The translations under genes were made by a program, and so were the position numbers. From Schizophyllum amplum (Eukaryota; Basidiomycota; Agaricomycetes; Agaricales; Schizophyllaceae), in the NCBI GenBank assembly GCA_007026445.1, contig VDMD01000008.1, forward strand, positions 806,001-870,000: a stretch of DNA of 64,000 nucleotides, read 5' to 3'. Under the pieces are notes generated by a model that saw nothing but the letters and a program-made list of their open reading frames with translations, was not told the DNA's origin and did not search any database. Below, in pieces: positions 23,721 to 35,361 of this stretch. The first letter of the stretch is position 1. Every line of letters begins with the position of its first letter.

Positions 23721-24991
23721 GCAAGGTGCAACAGAACGTCGTACAAGCTCTAAAAGCTGACGTGGGCGTCAGGGTGATCGCCAGTGTGACTGTCGACGCG
23801 CCAGTTTTGCACGTGATCCTGCTGCCCGTAAGTACGTCATGGACGAGACGCGTAACCCTTGACCCTGAGCAGGGCCACCGGCCAGCTGGGATCGTTGGCT
23901 GAGCCAACAGGCCCGCAGAAGCAGTCATGAGGACTTCAAAAGTTGCATAGAGGCAGAGATGGGTCGTCCGAAGGCCCTGGTCTTTCAAGCAAATGAAGAG
24001 ACCAAGAATTGCACCCTCAGAAGGTGATTCGGCCACAGGCGCGGGTACACTTCAAAGACAAGCGGAAGATACGAAAATTCTCAAGCGTGTTCAGAAAACT
24101 CGGCGCATCATCTTCTCTCTTTGCAGGAAGGAAGAAATCCCGAAGGCAGAGGCGCCCTGCGCCGTACCGATTTCCCTTGTACCGGAAAAACATTGCCTGC
24201 GAGGGGATCCCCTTTCCAAATCACGTGATAGCACATTTTGCTCACGCCCTCCCCCAGCCTCGTGCCTCGGCGGGTCGGGCGCGAGCAATGACATCACATC
24301 ACAAAACTTGAACTGTTCACGTGAACTTCAACGGTGCCGGTGAAGGCCGGGCTCGAGTCCTTGCCAAAGCGGCTCTTGTGCTCCATCGACTTCGTTCGAA
24401 TTGGGCTACACGCTCTGTGTTTTTGTAAGCCATTTTCATCCCTTGTCAGTCTCATCTTTCTATCAGTAGGTCAATGAACTAGATAGCCCGAGCGACAGGC
24501 GTCAGAAGGCGGGCAACAACACCAGTATCCATGGTTCGGGGACTGGAACAGTGGAAGAGAGCACCCGGGTGAGACAGACACCAATACCTTGACGGGCTCT
24601 TCCCTTGGCCGCTGGCAGACCGAGTCCTTATCGATGCCTTCGCGACGTCTAATCGCAACTCAAACCAGCCTCAAAGGCATCGACATCTGCATCATTAATG
24701 CGAGAAAAAGTAGTACATAGATAAAAAATAAGTAGTACACAGAAACAAGTTCTTTCCACGTGCCAATCGAATAGTCCTCGGCGGTGCTCGGACAGCTGGC
24801 GCGTTGCCGAGCTCCTGGCACTGGGCAGATTCGCCAGATTACCCCTCGATAATGAGTGAAAGGGGAAGACGAAGCGATACCAAGAAGAAGACGCAGAACC
24901 CTCGCCGCTCGCCACCGCACGCAGTCCGCTGTACACCTTCGCCAACCATGGATCCCGCGCCTCCTCCGCTGAAGATAGGGCGTCCCTACAC
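23721..24991. other. Helitron 5' flank and intergenic DNA
   Basis: This holds the presumed 5' terminal region of the Helitron and the 3' flank of DUF6534 paralog 2. No gene is recognised; short open frames on the minus strand at 24649-25115 are out-of-frame shadows of the repeat-rich tail of the neighbouring gene. The Helitron 5' terminus should lie here but cannot be placed by eye. Confidence 0.5.
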
Positions 24992-27348
24992 CTATACTGC
25001 CACCCCGCCGTTCGGCTTGCCATCCATACCCTGCTTGCCATCCATATCCAACTTGCCATCCATGTCCATCTTGCCATCCATATCCATGTTGCCATCCATG
25101 TCCGTGTTGCTCCACTCGCTGGCCGACACCCTGAACGGCATGCGGTCCAGCGGCACTGCTTTCGTCTCGTCCACCATTTCGTGCGACTCGACCTCCACGA
25201 AGACCTGCCGCGAGCCGCTGTCAGCAGTCGCGCGTCGCACCGCCCCTTCCGCGTCCCTCACCTCCGCGCGCCCGCCGCCCACGGTGACGATGTCCTTCTG
25301 CGGTGGCAGGAGAGGCGTCAACGATGTATGATGCGTTGGTGCGTTGGTTCGACACACCTTGCGCATGCGCTGGCCGGATGCCTGGGTAGATATGTTGCTC
25401 TTGGTGTCCGAGTAGTGCCAGCCCTTGCGGCTGTTTAGGCTGGACATGAGGGAGTTGGTGTAGAGTTTGGAGAGCGCGAAGTTGAGCATGAGATGCCTAT
25501 TCTGGCGCGTGAGTCAACAAGTAGGAAGGAGGAATGTCCGCGAGCTTACCATCCGGCGTCCTCCAAAAGGTAGAGCAGCATATCAGTGAGGCTGGGATGG
25601 ACTCGCGTTAGGAGCGGTCATCACAAAGCATGGAATCTCCTTACGCCCAGAGCGAAGTGATGAGGCCTATCAGAGGAATAGGGCAATTAGCGTGTACCAA
25701 GCAAAACTAGATAAAACATTTGCTTACCGGTTTGCACGGTCACTGCGCACCAGGCATAGTTCGTTAGCGCATATCTTAGCAGTCCAGAACATCAGCGCGT
25801 ACTCCGTATAATGCGGTCGACGTGTGTATCCGTCGTCTTGAACCCGGTCTTGTGGCTTCGCTGCGATATGCATATACATCAGCCTCCGAACCGTTCGCCT
25901 GACCGAGCGCGGGGGCTTACGAGATGGTTGACCAGGCTGCCTGTTATGAGGACGTCGGAAAGAGACGAGGCGGCGAGCCCTGTTGGGTATCAGCATCAAG
26001 ATTCGGACGGCGCGGGATATAGCTGAGATGTGGACGATGGACGATGAATGTAAAGAAGGAAGATGTGCGAGATGCAGGGGGTACCAGATGAGACGCGGAC
26101 GATGAGATTGGCGCAGAAGATGGGGGTGACGCAGAAGATGGGGGTGGCGCAGAAGATGGGTGTGATGCGGACGACGATGGACGAGATGCGGAAATAAGCA
26201 TGTCGAGGACGATGAATGAGAAGTGGACGACATCAGGAGTCTGGTGCGGGCGACACGATAGCTTGTATGGTCAATAGGAAAGGCATTCGGACAATAGGAG
26301 AGGCATTCGGGCAATAGGAAAGCAGTTTGGGAAATAGGAAAGGAATTTGGGGAATAGGTAAGACAGACATACAGATGATAACCACGACCTTGAACTTCTG
26401 AAACTGGGCGAAGGCGGGCACCATACCGCACGCTATGGCCGTCGCGATGCCGCAGACTGAGACAAGCGATGTGAGTTGAGGTCGAAGGTGCGAAAAGGAA
26501 GAGATACTGACGGAGGGAAGCTAAGGACGAAATGCTGATTGCCGCAGCAAGGAAGTTGTTGCCGGTGAGCTGGGAGAGGGAAAGATGAGATTTATTTGCG
26601 CCACGAAGGTGGGAGGGCTTACTATCTTGACGCGCCAGCTAGACAGGACTGGGATCGGCGATTATTAAACGATTTTGAAGGACGGATCACGTACCTGAAG
26701 AATATTTGCACGGTGCCGCCTATGATGCCAGTGAGGGCGGGATCTATAACGTATGATGAGCTTCAGCCTATCAAGGACGCGACGACGGAGCGACTGACCG
26801 GTCGAAAATACCCAGTTGGCGTTAGCAAGATATGATGGATTATCTGAAAAGATGTCAGCCGAGGCCGTCGACAGCGGCAATATTGTTCACCGAAATGGGT
26901 GACGAGGCAAATGTACAGGTACGCCATGGTGAACGCCGTATGTGCGGTATCGGCGACGAAGAGGAAGATCACCTGGACGGGCCCAGGTCAGAAGATGAAG
27001 CATCGCCAAGGCGATCGGCGCGTACGAAGAGCCTGATGAACCACGGATCCCTGGAGGGAAGTCAGAGAAGCAGTCAGAGCTGTTATCGGATTTGTGTCGG
27101 GCAGCAAGACGACAGTACCTCCGCTTGTACCCGTTCCAGTACAGGTATCTATGGGCGGTGGTGTGAGCCAAGGGAACGGGGACGAGGAGAAGTAGGGCTC
27201 GCTACTCACGTCTGTGTGATGGATATACCATACAAAAGGACGTTTAGGAATGTCCCAATGAGCATAGGCCCATGGCTACGAGAGGTATGAGCGAGGAGGC
27301 AGCGCCAGACACGCCGCGGACGTACGCGATCTCCGCGGGGTTCAACAT
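24992..27348 (-). CDS. DUF6534 multi-pass membrane protein (paralog 2) with repeat-expanded tail
   Basis: Exon 1 starts MLNPAEIA at 27348 and is joined by a GTACGT...TAG intron to HGPMLIGTFLNVLLYGISIT, exactly parallel to the paralog at 13932-15825. Later exons encode YLYWNGYKRR, FLFVADTAHTAFTMAYLYIC, GIATAIACGMVPAFAQFQ, GLAASSLSDVLITGSLVNHL and the signature KLYTNSLMSSLNSRKGW (near 25430). The last part encodes a VFVEVESHEMVDETK segment. After it comes a run of about six imperfect six-residue units of the type MDMDGK/N (25013-25108) absent from paralog 1, then GGVAV and a TAG stop. One intron (about 25985-26382) is unusually long and contains two minisatellites. Family membership is clear from side-by-side similarity with paralog 1 and shared intron positions. 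Function is unknown. Confidence 0.83.
25013..25108 (-). repeat. Coding 18-bp minisatellite in DUF6534 paralog 2
   Basis: On the plus strand the unit ttgccatccatatccatc (variants c/t at two positions) recurs five to six times head to tail. On the coding strand it encodes imperfect MDMDGK-type hexapeptides. The period is a multiple of three, so copy-number change keeps the frame. Confidence 0.9.
26112..26168. repeat. 18-19-bp intronic minisatellite
   Basis: The unit gcagaagatgggggtg(a/g)c is repeated about three times inside the long intron of DUF6534 paralog 2. Confidence 0.8.
26273..26362. repeat. 20-bp intronic minisatellite
   Basis: The unit caataggaaaggcattcgg and close variants is repeated four to five times in the same intron, ending close to the donor site of the upstream exon. 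Confidence 0.8.
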
Positions 27349-28692
27349 ATTGGCTGTATCGCTGGTAGAAGTAGAGAATAAGAGGAAAGAGGGGAGCCCA
27401 GAGAACGAACGAAGGAGGGGGATCACGAAGAGGAATCTTGACTGCCTGCTCGCCTTATAAACAGGCAGTGGCGCCTCATAGACAAGCACAGTGCGGTCGG
27501 CCCCGTCACGTCTGGCATTATGCCGTCGAGCAAGGCTGTTTCGGGTTCGGCGATCCTGGGCGATCCTGCTAAGGGCAGCGCGGAGATTGCAGCCACCGGA
27601 CTTCGATTCAGTGGCTCGGGCTTCTGTTGAATGGCGCAGGCTGTCGAAATTCGCGTTCGGAAGACGAGAGGTTTCACACGGGGAAAGAAGCAACACCGAG
27701 CAGCGACATTGGCGTGTGGCGCGACACAGCGTCAGGCAGGTGAGTGGGATGTAGCATCGCTGAATACTGGTCTTGTTATTGTGGATAGAACGTCGAGGCG
27801 AGGAGAGGTGGCATGGTGTGGATTAGTGGTCGGTGGTGCATGTCCTGGCAAAGATACTCAGGAACGCCAACGCCTACTAGTAGCATGCAGAGTGCGTACT
27901 GAGAGCGCTTCAGCCATGCATTGCGAGGAAGAGTCGCACTACGTAAGCGTCCTCATATACGCGAGGATGGCACGTCTATAGGATCGCCACGGACATTGAC
28001 GTTTAAGTCTCCCTGATCATGCTATGTCAGCGTATACTGCTGACAACGTATGCCAGAAAATGGAGCTACTGACTTCACAATGCTCCCCTGGAGGTGATAC
28101 CGCTTGAGTCAGACGATGGCTGAAACGCTGAGCGGGGAGGGGGGACAAAAGCTCATGCCAACAGCGTTGGGACGTCCTCGTACCAGCTTCGAGTTCGAGA
28201 CGGTAGTTCTGATTTTCTCAACGTACCACTGACTTTGGCCTTTGTGAAATGCTGGTGCATGGCACGATGTCGAAGAGCATGCGCCCGGCGTTCAGAACGT
28301 TCAACGTCAGGCGCCGCTGCCATCGGGTGTGTCTGCCAATGGGTGCGGGTCGAGCGTTTGCAGTCAATGCATATGCTTGTCATTTCGAAGACGGAAGAAG
28401 GCTCGGCATGGTATATGTTGACAGACGTACTGTACGATGAGCCCGACATGACCGTTCCGGAGAGGAGGCGATCGTGGGAGCGAGCGGTGACCAGTGACTG
28501 GTCACAATCGCCACGTTTTCTCCTCATTTGGCATTCCTTTGTTTAACTTTTAATTTCCTCCGCGATCGGTGCGAGCGCTGCGCGTTCCCCCCAGCAGGTG
28601 CTGCTACTCTTGTCTCCTGCCATCGGGGAAAGTACTGTGACTGCCGCACATCCACTCCTTGAGTGCACTTGGCCCTTGCACGACGCGCATAC
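27349..28692. other. Intergenic, no gene recognised
   Basis: This is the promoter side of DUF6534 paralog 2 (minus strand) and of the G-patch gene (plus strand). Open frames here are overlapping and domain-free. Confidence 0.5.
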
Positions 28693-29831
28693 ATGGTGCT
28701 CAACACCCATGGATATCTTGTCTCTCAGGGCTGGTCCGGCCAAGGGAACGGCCTTCGACATGGCGCTATAGCCAGGCCAATCATCATCGCACAGAAGAAG
28801 AATAACAAGGGACTGGGGAAGGAGCGGGACGATGGCTTTCAGTTCTGGAATCAGTGCGTGCTCCCTTGCTCTTTACTTCGCATATGCTGATCATCCCTTA
28901 CCAGCGTATTCGACGCTGCCGTGAAGACTATAAACATCAAGATAGCCGACTCCGATGATGAGAGCGATGTATGTAGCGCATATGTGCCGTTGGTATCGAG
29001 CTCACGGACCAGTAGGATAAGTCAGATGACAATGCGCCTACTCTAGCAGCGCTCAATCGCACGAGTACCGGGATTCTCTCAAATCGTGCACCAGTCCTCG
29101 GTGTATCTGCTCTTTCTTCCGAGACGTCCTCTGGGACAAGTACACCGACCGTGTCCATGTCCATTTTCGCTCAGGCGAAACGCGAAACTGCTAAGCGCAC
29201 ACTCTATGGCCGATTCTACCGCGGGGCCGTCATCAAGTCCGACGACGACGACATGCTGCAGCACGAAGTTGAACTGGCAGAATGCTCTTCGTCATCCTCC
29301 CCGCCTCTTGCTACTGCCGTCGCCTCTGAATCCGCCGTCACGCTTTCCATATCTGCAGCAGAGTCGACGAGTGCGTCGGATTCTACGAAAAAGCGAAAGA
29401 AGGAGAAGAAGGAGAGGACCAACCACGTCCTCGATGTACCGGATCCTAAGGAAGACAAGAGGAAACGAAAGGTTGAGAAGCGGGAGAAAAAGGAGGAGAA
29501 GAGGCGAAAGGAGAAGGGCAAGGGCAAGGAGACGGGACCTGCGGCGGTAGTGGAGGAGCCCGATACGCGCATGAGTGAGGGGAGGGAAAAGAAGGAATCG
29601 CGCAAGCGCAAGTCTCACTCGAATGAGGACACCACCATTCCTATTCCGGATATCGGAGACGCACCGGCGCCGGAGGAGCGTCCCAAGAAGAAGCGCAAGA
29701 AGGACGATCAGGATCCAAGTAATGGAGGCGTCGATGCTGAAGCCGCTCGAAAAGAGCGAAAGCGTCTCAAACGAGAGGCGAAGGCCGCAGCGTCGCTGCT
29801 CGAGGAGGAAAAACGAAGGGATGAACAGTAG
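28693..29831 (+). CDS. G-patch domain protein with lysine-rich tail
   Basis: Three exons (28693-28853, 28905-28968, 29016-29831) give 346 aa. The N-terminus is a G-patch: YLVSQGWSGQGNGLRHGAI with the regularly spaced glycines, followed by a conserved basic stretch (QKKNNKGLGKERDDGFQFW). An acidic-Ser linker (KIADSDDESD) follows. A second conserved segment, SIFAQAKRETAKRTLYGRFYRG, lies near residue 110-135. The C-terminal half is a highly charged Lys/Arg/Glu region with several KKRKK-type nuclear or nucleolar localisation motifs. This arrangement resembles fungal TMA23 and animal GPATCH4-type nucleolar proteins linked to ribosome biogenesis or to stimulation of a DEAH helicase. That role is family inference. 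The start was chosen because the G-patch begins within ten residues of it. Confidence 0.85.
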
Positions 29832-30338
29832 ATAGATAGATCATGGTCAGTCGCTCTCTTCTCCCGGATCTCTACCATAGTATTGACTCCCATCGTAGTT
29901 CAATAGTCCAATGCTTTCTCCTATCACCCATCGCTGTCGTGCGGAAATCAACCATCCGTCTTCTCGGCCAGGCGCCTCGAGTGCTTGTGGTGCGTACCTC
30001 CATATACTGACGATATTTTGGTCCCCGGTCCTGCGTAGACGCGTCAGTCTCTCACAGTCAATGATCCCTCTTCATCCTTACTGGCCATTCCTTGACCCAA
30101 CTTTGACCCCGAGATCACGCCTCGCACGCAATCGTCACCCAAAGGAGCTCTTCGACGTCCGAACGTGCACCGTATCCCCGATGCGAAGCCCTCTAATTCA
30201 GTCCGCCCAATGGCAAGCTCCGTCCGGTGCTCTGAGGTGGCGCGTCGAAGCTGGCGCGCCCTAAGGAAGCAGCTTGGTAGACTGGGACCGTTCCCGGGTG
30301 ACCTCGCACTCGAGTCATCATCAAACAACGATGGCAGA
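29832..30338. other. Intergenic upstream of THI4
   Basis: Contains the 3' flank of the G-patch gene and the THI4 promoter. I looked for a thiamine-pyrophosphate riboswitch (CUGAGA and ACCUGAU-like elements) in this region and in the THI4 introns and saw none. Confidence 0.5.
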
Positions 30339-30346
30339 TATATAAG
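30339..30346 (+). promoter_or_regulatory. TATA box of THI4
   Basis: tatataag lies 60 bp upstream of the THI4 start codon. A strong TATA box is typical of an inducible, highly expressed gene. Confidence 0.65.
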
Positions 30347-30398
30347 GACCTTCTCGTAGAGGGCTACAGGCAGCTTCGCTCGCTCTCACAACTTGAAG

Positions 30399-31469
<1,071 letters not shown>

Positions 31470-31719
31470 AATTTACGCCCAACCAAGGCCTTCTATGTAC
31501 TTGTGATGCTGCTTGTACAAACATGAATGTAGCAACATACTTCTCGACCTGGGACCCGTCTTCTGAACGTTGGTCTGGCCCGGACCGTCCATCAAACGAT
31601 GGCGCGTGATATCCTCAGGCATACGACAAACCTGGGAGGTCATGAACATTACAGATGTCCATTCATTATACGGATGGATAATCCGCACTGTGACGCCTGA
31701 ACGTGCACTTGTCGTCCAT

Positions 31720-33231
31720 CTAAGCCGTAAACTTCTCGAGGCAAGCGAGAGCCACCCCATCTACAACGCGCGGGCATGTCCTTGACGCGACGATAGCGCG
31801 CAACACGGCCTGGTTCTCGGGATCACGGTGCGCATTCGTGCCCTGCGACTCTGAATCCACACTCAAGCGCAGAAGATTGGGAAGGAGGGTGGCGGCGCCG
31901 GGAGCCTCACTGTCGCGCGACAACCCCTTCAGCAACTCGATGGAAACGAAAAGGTCGTGAGCACCGGCGTCTTCGGGGTCCTCGTTCGAAATAACGAGGT
32001 TCGTGAGTTGGGGGACCTGGTGAAGGAATCGGATGGCGTCCTCAGGGCGCGCCGGCAGCCCGCATATGTTCAGCTGACGGAGCGCTTTGCAGCCGGACGA
32101 GTCACGGTTGTGCAGCAAGGTCGTCATAGCGGCCAGGCCGTCACCGCCGGTGCCCCAGTCCGGCGACCCTGTCAGGACAGCAGCCTCGAGGTTTGGGGCG
32201 GCAATGAAGCGGCAGAGCGAGACGGCGTCGTCGTCGAGTGTAAGCTTCCGAAGGGCAGGGAATGTCACGGGCTTGGGATGGGCCGGAATCAGGAAGTTAC
32301 GCGCGGTGATTGTACATTGCTGCAGGGTATCGCATGTCGCTAATATGGCCTCCAGACATGGTAGGAGGGAGGGTGCGCGCTCGTCTGAGCTGTCGCTACA
32401 TAAGATTGTGAGATCGGTGATGGCTAAGGTCGGCGGCATGGTGAAGGGGACGATCGGGCCGTCGTAGAATATGGCCAGGTTGGCGAGAGCTGGGGCGTTA
32501 TGGAAACAATCGAGCGGGATTTCGTTTTTGGCGTCCTCATTCCTATGGACTGCATGAACTCCGATTCTGAGAGATTCGAGGATCGGGAAGGCGCGAGACG
32601 AAAGGGACGCGTATGCTGCGAGAGGCAGGCTGTCGAGGTCCACCGAACTCCATCTATGGGATTGAGAACATAGAATTTCCCAGCCCTCGTTGCTCCATGC
32701 GTCTTCTGGATTCGTCATTGGAGCACCGTGATTCCCGCTGCGAGACAGGTCAATGTCGAGGGTGAGCGGCACCTGAGATGTCTTGTCCAGCTCTGCCCTC
32801 AGCGCCTTCGTATGCCTTGCGAGAGGATTCCATCCGTCGAAGCGTAGATTGGCCCATATACGCGGCGTATTGAGCACAACAACGCGCCATGCGTGGCACA
32901 CCCCAGTCAAGTTGAGAGAGCCTCTCCTGCCGGTATTTCCGTACATCCAGTCCATTGGCAACGCCAGAAGAAAGATCTCGGACATAATTTCGCGAGGGAG
33001 GCGACGCCAAGGCGAGACGATGGCATGGTGCAGGGGGATCTGTGCTCGGATTGCTCGCTTCTGCCTTTGCAACTTCCGAATTTCAGCATCAACTTCGCTA
33101 TACATGGCACTCAATGTTTGTGCCTTTTCTGTGATGAGGGTCGCATCTGCAGTACTGGGGACATAGGCAGAGCGATGAAGGGACACGGTGACCATAGCGC
33201 GAGCGCAGTTCAGAGTGTCTTCGACGGACAT
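31720..33231 (-). CDS. F-box protein with LRR-like C-terminus (copy 1)
   Basis: A single-exon gene of 503 aa starting at the ATG of MSVEDTLNCARAMVTV; the open frame extends nine bases further but only from a TTG. The N-terminal ~70 residues are helical (IRKLQRQKRAIRAQI). The F-box-like core follows: WRRLPREIMSEIFLLALPMDW, then LNLTGVCHAWRVVVLNTPRIW, typical of Agaricomycete F-box proteins. The remaining ~370 residues contain irregular leucine-rich repeats (TITDLTILC, FPALRKLTLDDDAV) and end in a conserved VVDGVALACLEKF motif. Such proteins recruit substrates to SCF ubiquitin ligases; the substrate is unknown. Its head-to-tail neighbour at 33760 and the genes at 35870 and 46804 share the same architecture. 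Confidence 0.88.
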   Translation of the reverse strand: MSVEDTLNCARAMVTVSLHRSAYVPSTADATLITEKAQTLSAMYSEVDAEIRKLQRQKRAIRAQIPLHHAIVSPWRRLPREIMSEIFLLALPMDWMYGNTGRRGSLNLTGVCHAWRVVVLNTPRIWANLRFDGWNPLARHTKALRAELDKTSQVPLTLDIDLSRSGNHGAPMTNPEDAWSNEGWEILCSQSHRWSSVDLDSLPLAAYASLSSRAFPILESLRIGVHAVHRNEDAKNEIPLDCFHNAPALANLAIFYDGPIVPFTMPPTLAITDLTILCSDSSDERAPSLLPCLEAILATCDTLQQCTITARNFLIPAHPKPVTFPALRKLTLDDDAVSLCRFIAAPNLEAAVLTGSPDWGTGGDGLAAMTTLLHNRDSSGCKALRQLNICGLPARPEDAIRFLHQVPQLTNLVISNEDPEDAGAHDLFVSIELLKGLSRDSEAPGAATLLPNLLRLSVDSESQGTNAHRDPENQAVLRAIVASRTCPRVVDGVALACLEKFTA

Positions 33232-33759
33232 GATGAGCAAGAGCTCTGTACGGGCTGAGAGTAAGTTGAGCAGGAGTCGGGAATCGAGGATGCTACCGTA
33301 CCGCTGTCTGGTTTCTTCGATCTTTTCAGAAATATATATCGAAGTTTGTGGGAAGGGCTTAGCGCTGAGGAGACAGTTACTGAGTCAGAGTCCTGGAAGG
33401 ATGTACGTGAGTATGATAGTTCATACGAACAGAACAGGAAGTTGAGCTGCAAGTCCTCCCAAGTATGAACGGCAACTGTATGGGCAGCGCCTAGTAGGTT
33501 GTTGACTCGGAGAACAATAGGCATGGCACTGGAACTTCGCACGCCCCTGAGCCATGTCACAGCACACGGTCTCGTGACCGGCCGACATGTCACTGCTGCG
33601 TCACGGGCCAGATTGCAGCTGGATTGCAGTGAATCGACCGAGTCTCGAGTCGACCCCATATACGACAGACAAGCTCTCTACTTCTCTGACTCCAGAGTAC
33701 TGTTTACAAGCCAATTCTGATACGGACGGTCCAAGTCCGCATGTTCCACTTCGTGGAGT
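33232..33759. other. Intergenic between two F-box genes
   Basis: No gene recognised; this should include the promoter of copy 1 and the 3' end of copy 2, both on the minus strand. Confidence 0.5.
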
Positions 33760-35361
33760 TCACATGTCCATGTCCATGTCCTCGTCCTCCACAGCACTGC
33801 CGCCTTCCCGAGGTGGCCAGTGCACATCGTCTTGACCGCCATCGGTAGAGAAATACTCTAAGACAGCCAGATTCATTCCATCCACCACCTGAGCATGCCT
33901 CCTCGACTTGAGCAGCTCCGACAAGGAGGGCTGGAGGATATCGATGGTCATGGCGTCCTCCAGACCGTTAAACGACATCTCCAGTCGTGTGAGGTTCGGC
34001 AGGAGGGCCAGGGACGCGGGATTTGCGGCATCGCGCGTCAACGCTGCGATCAAGTCCAGCGTAATGAGCGGGGTGGCCTCCTCCTCTCCGAAGTCTTCGT
34101 AGTTCTGCAACTCGAGCTCCGTCAGCTGCGGGAGGCGGCGGAGACATGCAAGAACATCCTCTGCATCAGTTGAGTCTAGTTCTCGTAACGCAAGAGTTCG
34201 AAGCGACTTCCCCCCTGCCAATCTGTCAATGATGTCTTGCAGCGTGTCGAAGGGGTCGTGATCGCCGGAGGAGGACAGACGCAGATCTCTGAGGCGAGGG
34301 AGGGCGGTCACGAATTCGCAGAAGGGCATGGCGTTGTGTCGAAGGTCGAGCACCTCGAGACGTGGGAATGTCACGGACTCCAGACCGACGAGAAAGTCTG
34401 CGAATTGCTGTTCCGCTCCGAGGCACAGCTCGCGCAGGGTATCGCTGCACGACAATATAGCGCTGAGGCACGGCATGAGCATGACCTCGTCACACTCGCC
34501 ACAGTAGATGTCGAGCTTTGTGAGAGACCAGTTCTGTGGCAGCGTGAGGGTGCGTATAGGCCGTTTGTAGTTGAGGTAAAAGCTGGTGAGTTTCGGGGCG
34601 CTTTGGAATGCGTTGAGGAGCACTGTGACGTCCGCCTCCTCGTCTGCCTCCTCGTCCGCCTCCTCATCGGCCTCCTCTATGCAGATGGCCAGGTTCCTCA
34701 GAGCGGGAAACACTTGCCCGACCAGATCATCGTAAGCCCTCAACGGAATCCCCTCGAGCCACACTTTCTCCCATCGATGTGACTGACCATGGAGTAGCGC
34801 CCACGCCTCGTCGCTCCAGAAGTCGTCCACGGTGGGTGGAGGATTAGGGTAGTAGGCCGGGCCTGATATTGCCATACTCATGTGTAGATCCAATGGGACT
34901 TGGCCGGTCTTGTTGAGTTCTGCCTGTACAGCGGATGTGTGCCTCGCCAGGCAGTTTGAGTTGGCGTCAAAGCGAAGTCTCGACCACAGCCGCGGCGTCT
35001 TGAACGCAATATCCCGCCATGAGCGGCATACACGCGCATATCCTAAGCTCCTCTTTCCCGCACACTCGTGCTTCCAGCGCTCCGGAAGTGCGAGCAAGAA
35101 GATTTCGGAGAGGAGCTCTGGCGAGAGGCGGCGACATGGCGCGGTGAGCGCGTCATGTATGGCGACCTGGGCATCGAGTGACTGCTTCTTAGCGAACACT
35201 CTCATGAGTTCGGCATCGGTCTCTTTCTGGAGCACGCGCAGTGCTTGCGCCTTCCGTGTGATGATCGCCGCGTCTTGCTCATTCGGGACGAAAGGCGAGC
35301 GATGAAGGGATATATTAGCGACGGTGCGCGCGTCATGTATAGCTTCTTCCACGGAGTCCAT
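33760..35361 (-). CDS. F-box protein with LRR-like C-terminus (copy 2)
   Basis: A single-exon gene of 533 aa beginning MDSVEEAIHDARTVANISLH at an ATG. Residues ~75-125 hold the F-box-like core (CRRLSPELLSEIFLLALPERW, RVCRSWRDIAFKTPRLW). The C-terminal two thirds carry irregular leucine-rich segments (LRNLAICIEEAD, FPRLEVLDLRHNAM, LPNLTRLEMSF) and the shared motif QVVDGMNLAVLEYFS, followed by an acidic tail ending DEDMDMDM. An EEAD tetrapeptide is repeated four to five times at about residue 232-246. The protein is clearly homologous to copy 1 in the N-terminal helix (TARA/TVANISLHRSPFVP) and around the F-box, but much diverged in the LRR region. Role as an SCF substrate adaptor is family inference. 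Confidence 0.88.
   Translation of the reverse strand: MDSVEEAIHDARTVANISLHRSPFVPNEQDAAIITRKAQALRVLQKETDAELMRVFAKKQSLDAQVAIHDALTAPCRRLSPELLSEIFLLALPERWKHECAGKRSLGYARVCRSWRDIAFKTPRLWSRLRFDANSNCLARHTSAVQAELNKTGQVPLDLHMSMAISGPAYYPNPPPTVDDFWSDEAWALLHGQSHRWEKVWLEGIPLRAYDDLVGQVFPALRNLAICIEEADEEADEEADEEADVTVLLNAFQSAPKLTSFYLNYKRPIRTLTLPQNWSLTKLDIYCGECDEVMLMPCLSAILSCSDTLRELCLGAEQQFADFLVGLESVTFPRLEVLDLRHNAMPFCEFVTALPRLRDLRLSSSGDHDPFDTLQDIIDRLAGGKSLRTLALRELDSTDAEDVLACLRRLPQLTELELQNYEDFGEEEATPLITLDLIAALTRDAANPASLALLPNLTRLEMSFNGLEDAMTIDILQPSLSELLKSRRHAQVVDGMNLAVLEYFSTDGGQDDVHWPPREGGSAVEDEDMDMDM
34633..34677 (-). repeat. 12-bp coding microsatellite (EEAD) in F-box copy 2
   Basis: cctcctcgtctg-type 12-bp units recur four times on the plus strand and encode EEAD/DEEA repeats. 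The sequence stays in frame at any copy number. Confidence 0.85.

Larger units (their letters stand above)
17505..24500 (-). mobile_element. Helitron rolling-circle transposon (outer limits approximate)
   Basis: The coding part spans 17877-23720 and contains every hallmark of an autonomous Helitron: HUH and Y2 replication-initiator motifs and a Pif1-type helicase. True termini (5'-TC and CTRR-3' in the minus-strand sense, inserted between A and T) could not be fixed by eye, so the limits given are generous. A 19-bp perfect hairpin at 17581-17599 lies downstream of the stop codon in the element's sense and is a candidate subterminal structure. It lacks an obvious CTRR within 12 bp. Confidence 0.7.

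Noticed and set aside
17841..24529. 13-bp identity caacaccagtatc at 17841-17853 and 24517-24529, considered as Helitron target duplication or terminal repeat
   Set aside because: Helitrons make no target duplication, the match does not extend, and several 13-mers are expected to recur by chance within 64 kb.
24660..25115. Open frame rich in GYGWQ repeats on the minus strand
   Set aside because: It is an alternative-frame reading of the MDMDGK-encoding minisatellite of DUF6534 paralog 2.
29216..29618. Antisense open frames over the G-patch gene
   Set aside because: They are shadows of the lysine/serine-rich coding region.
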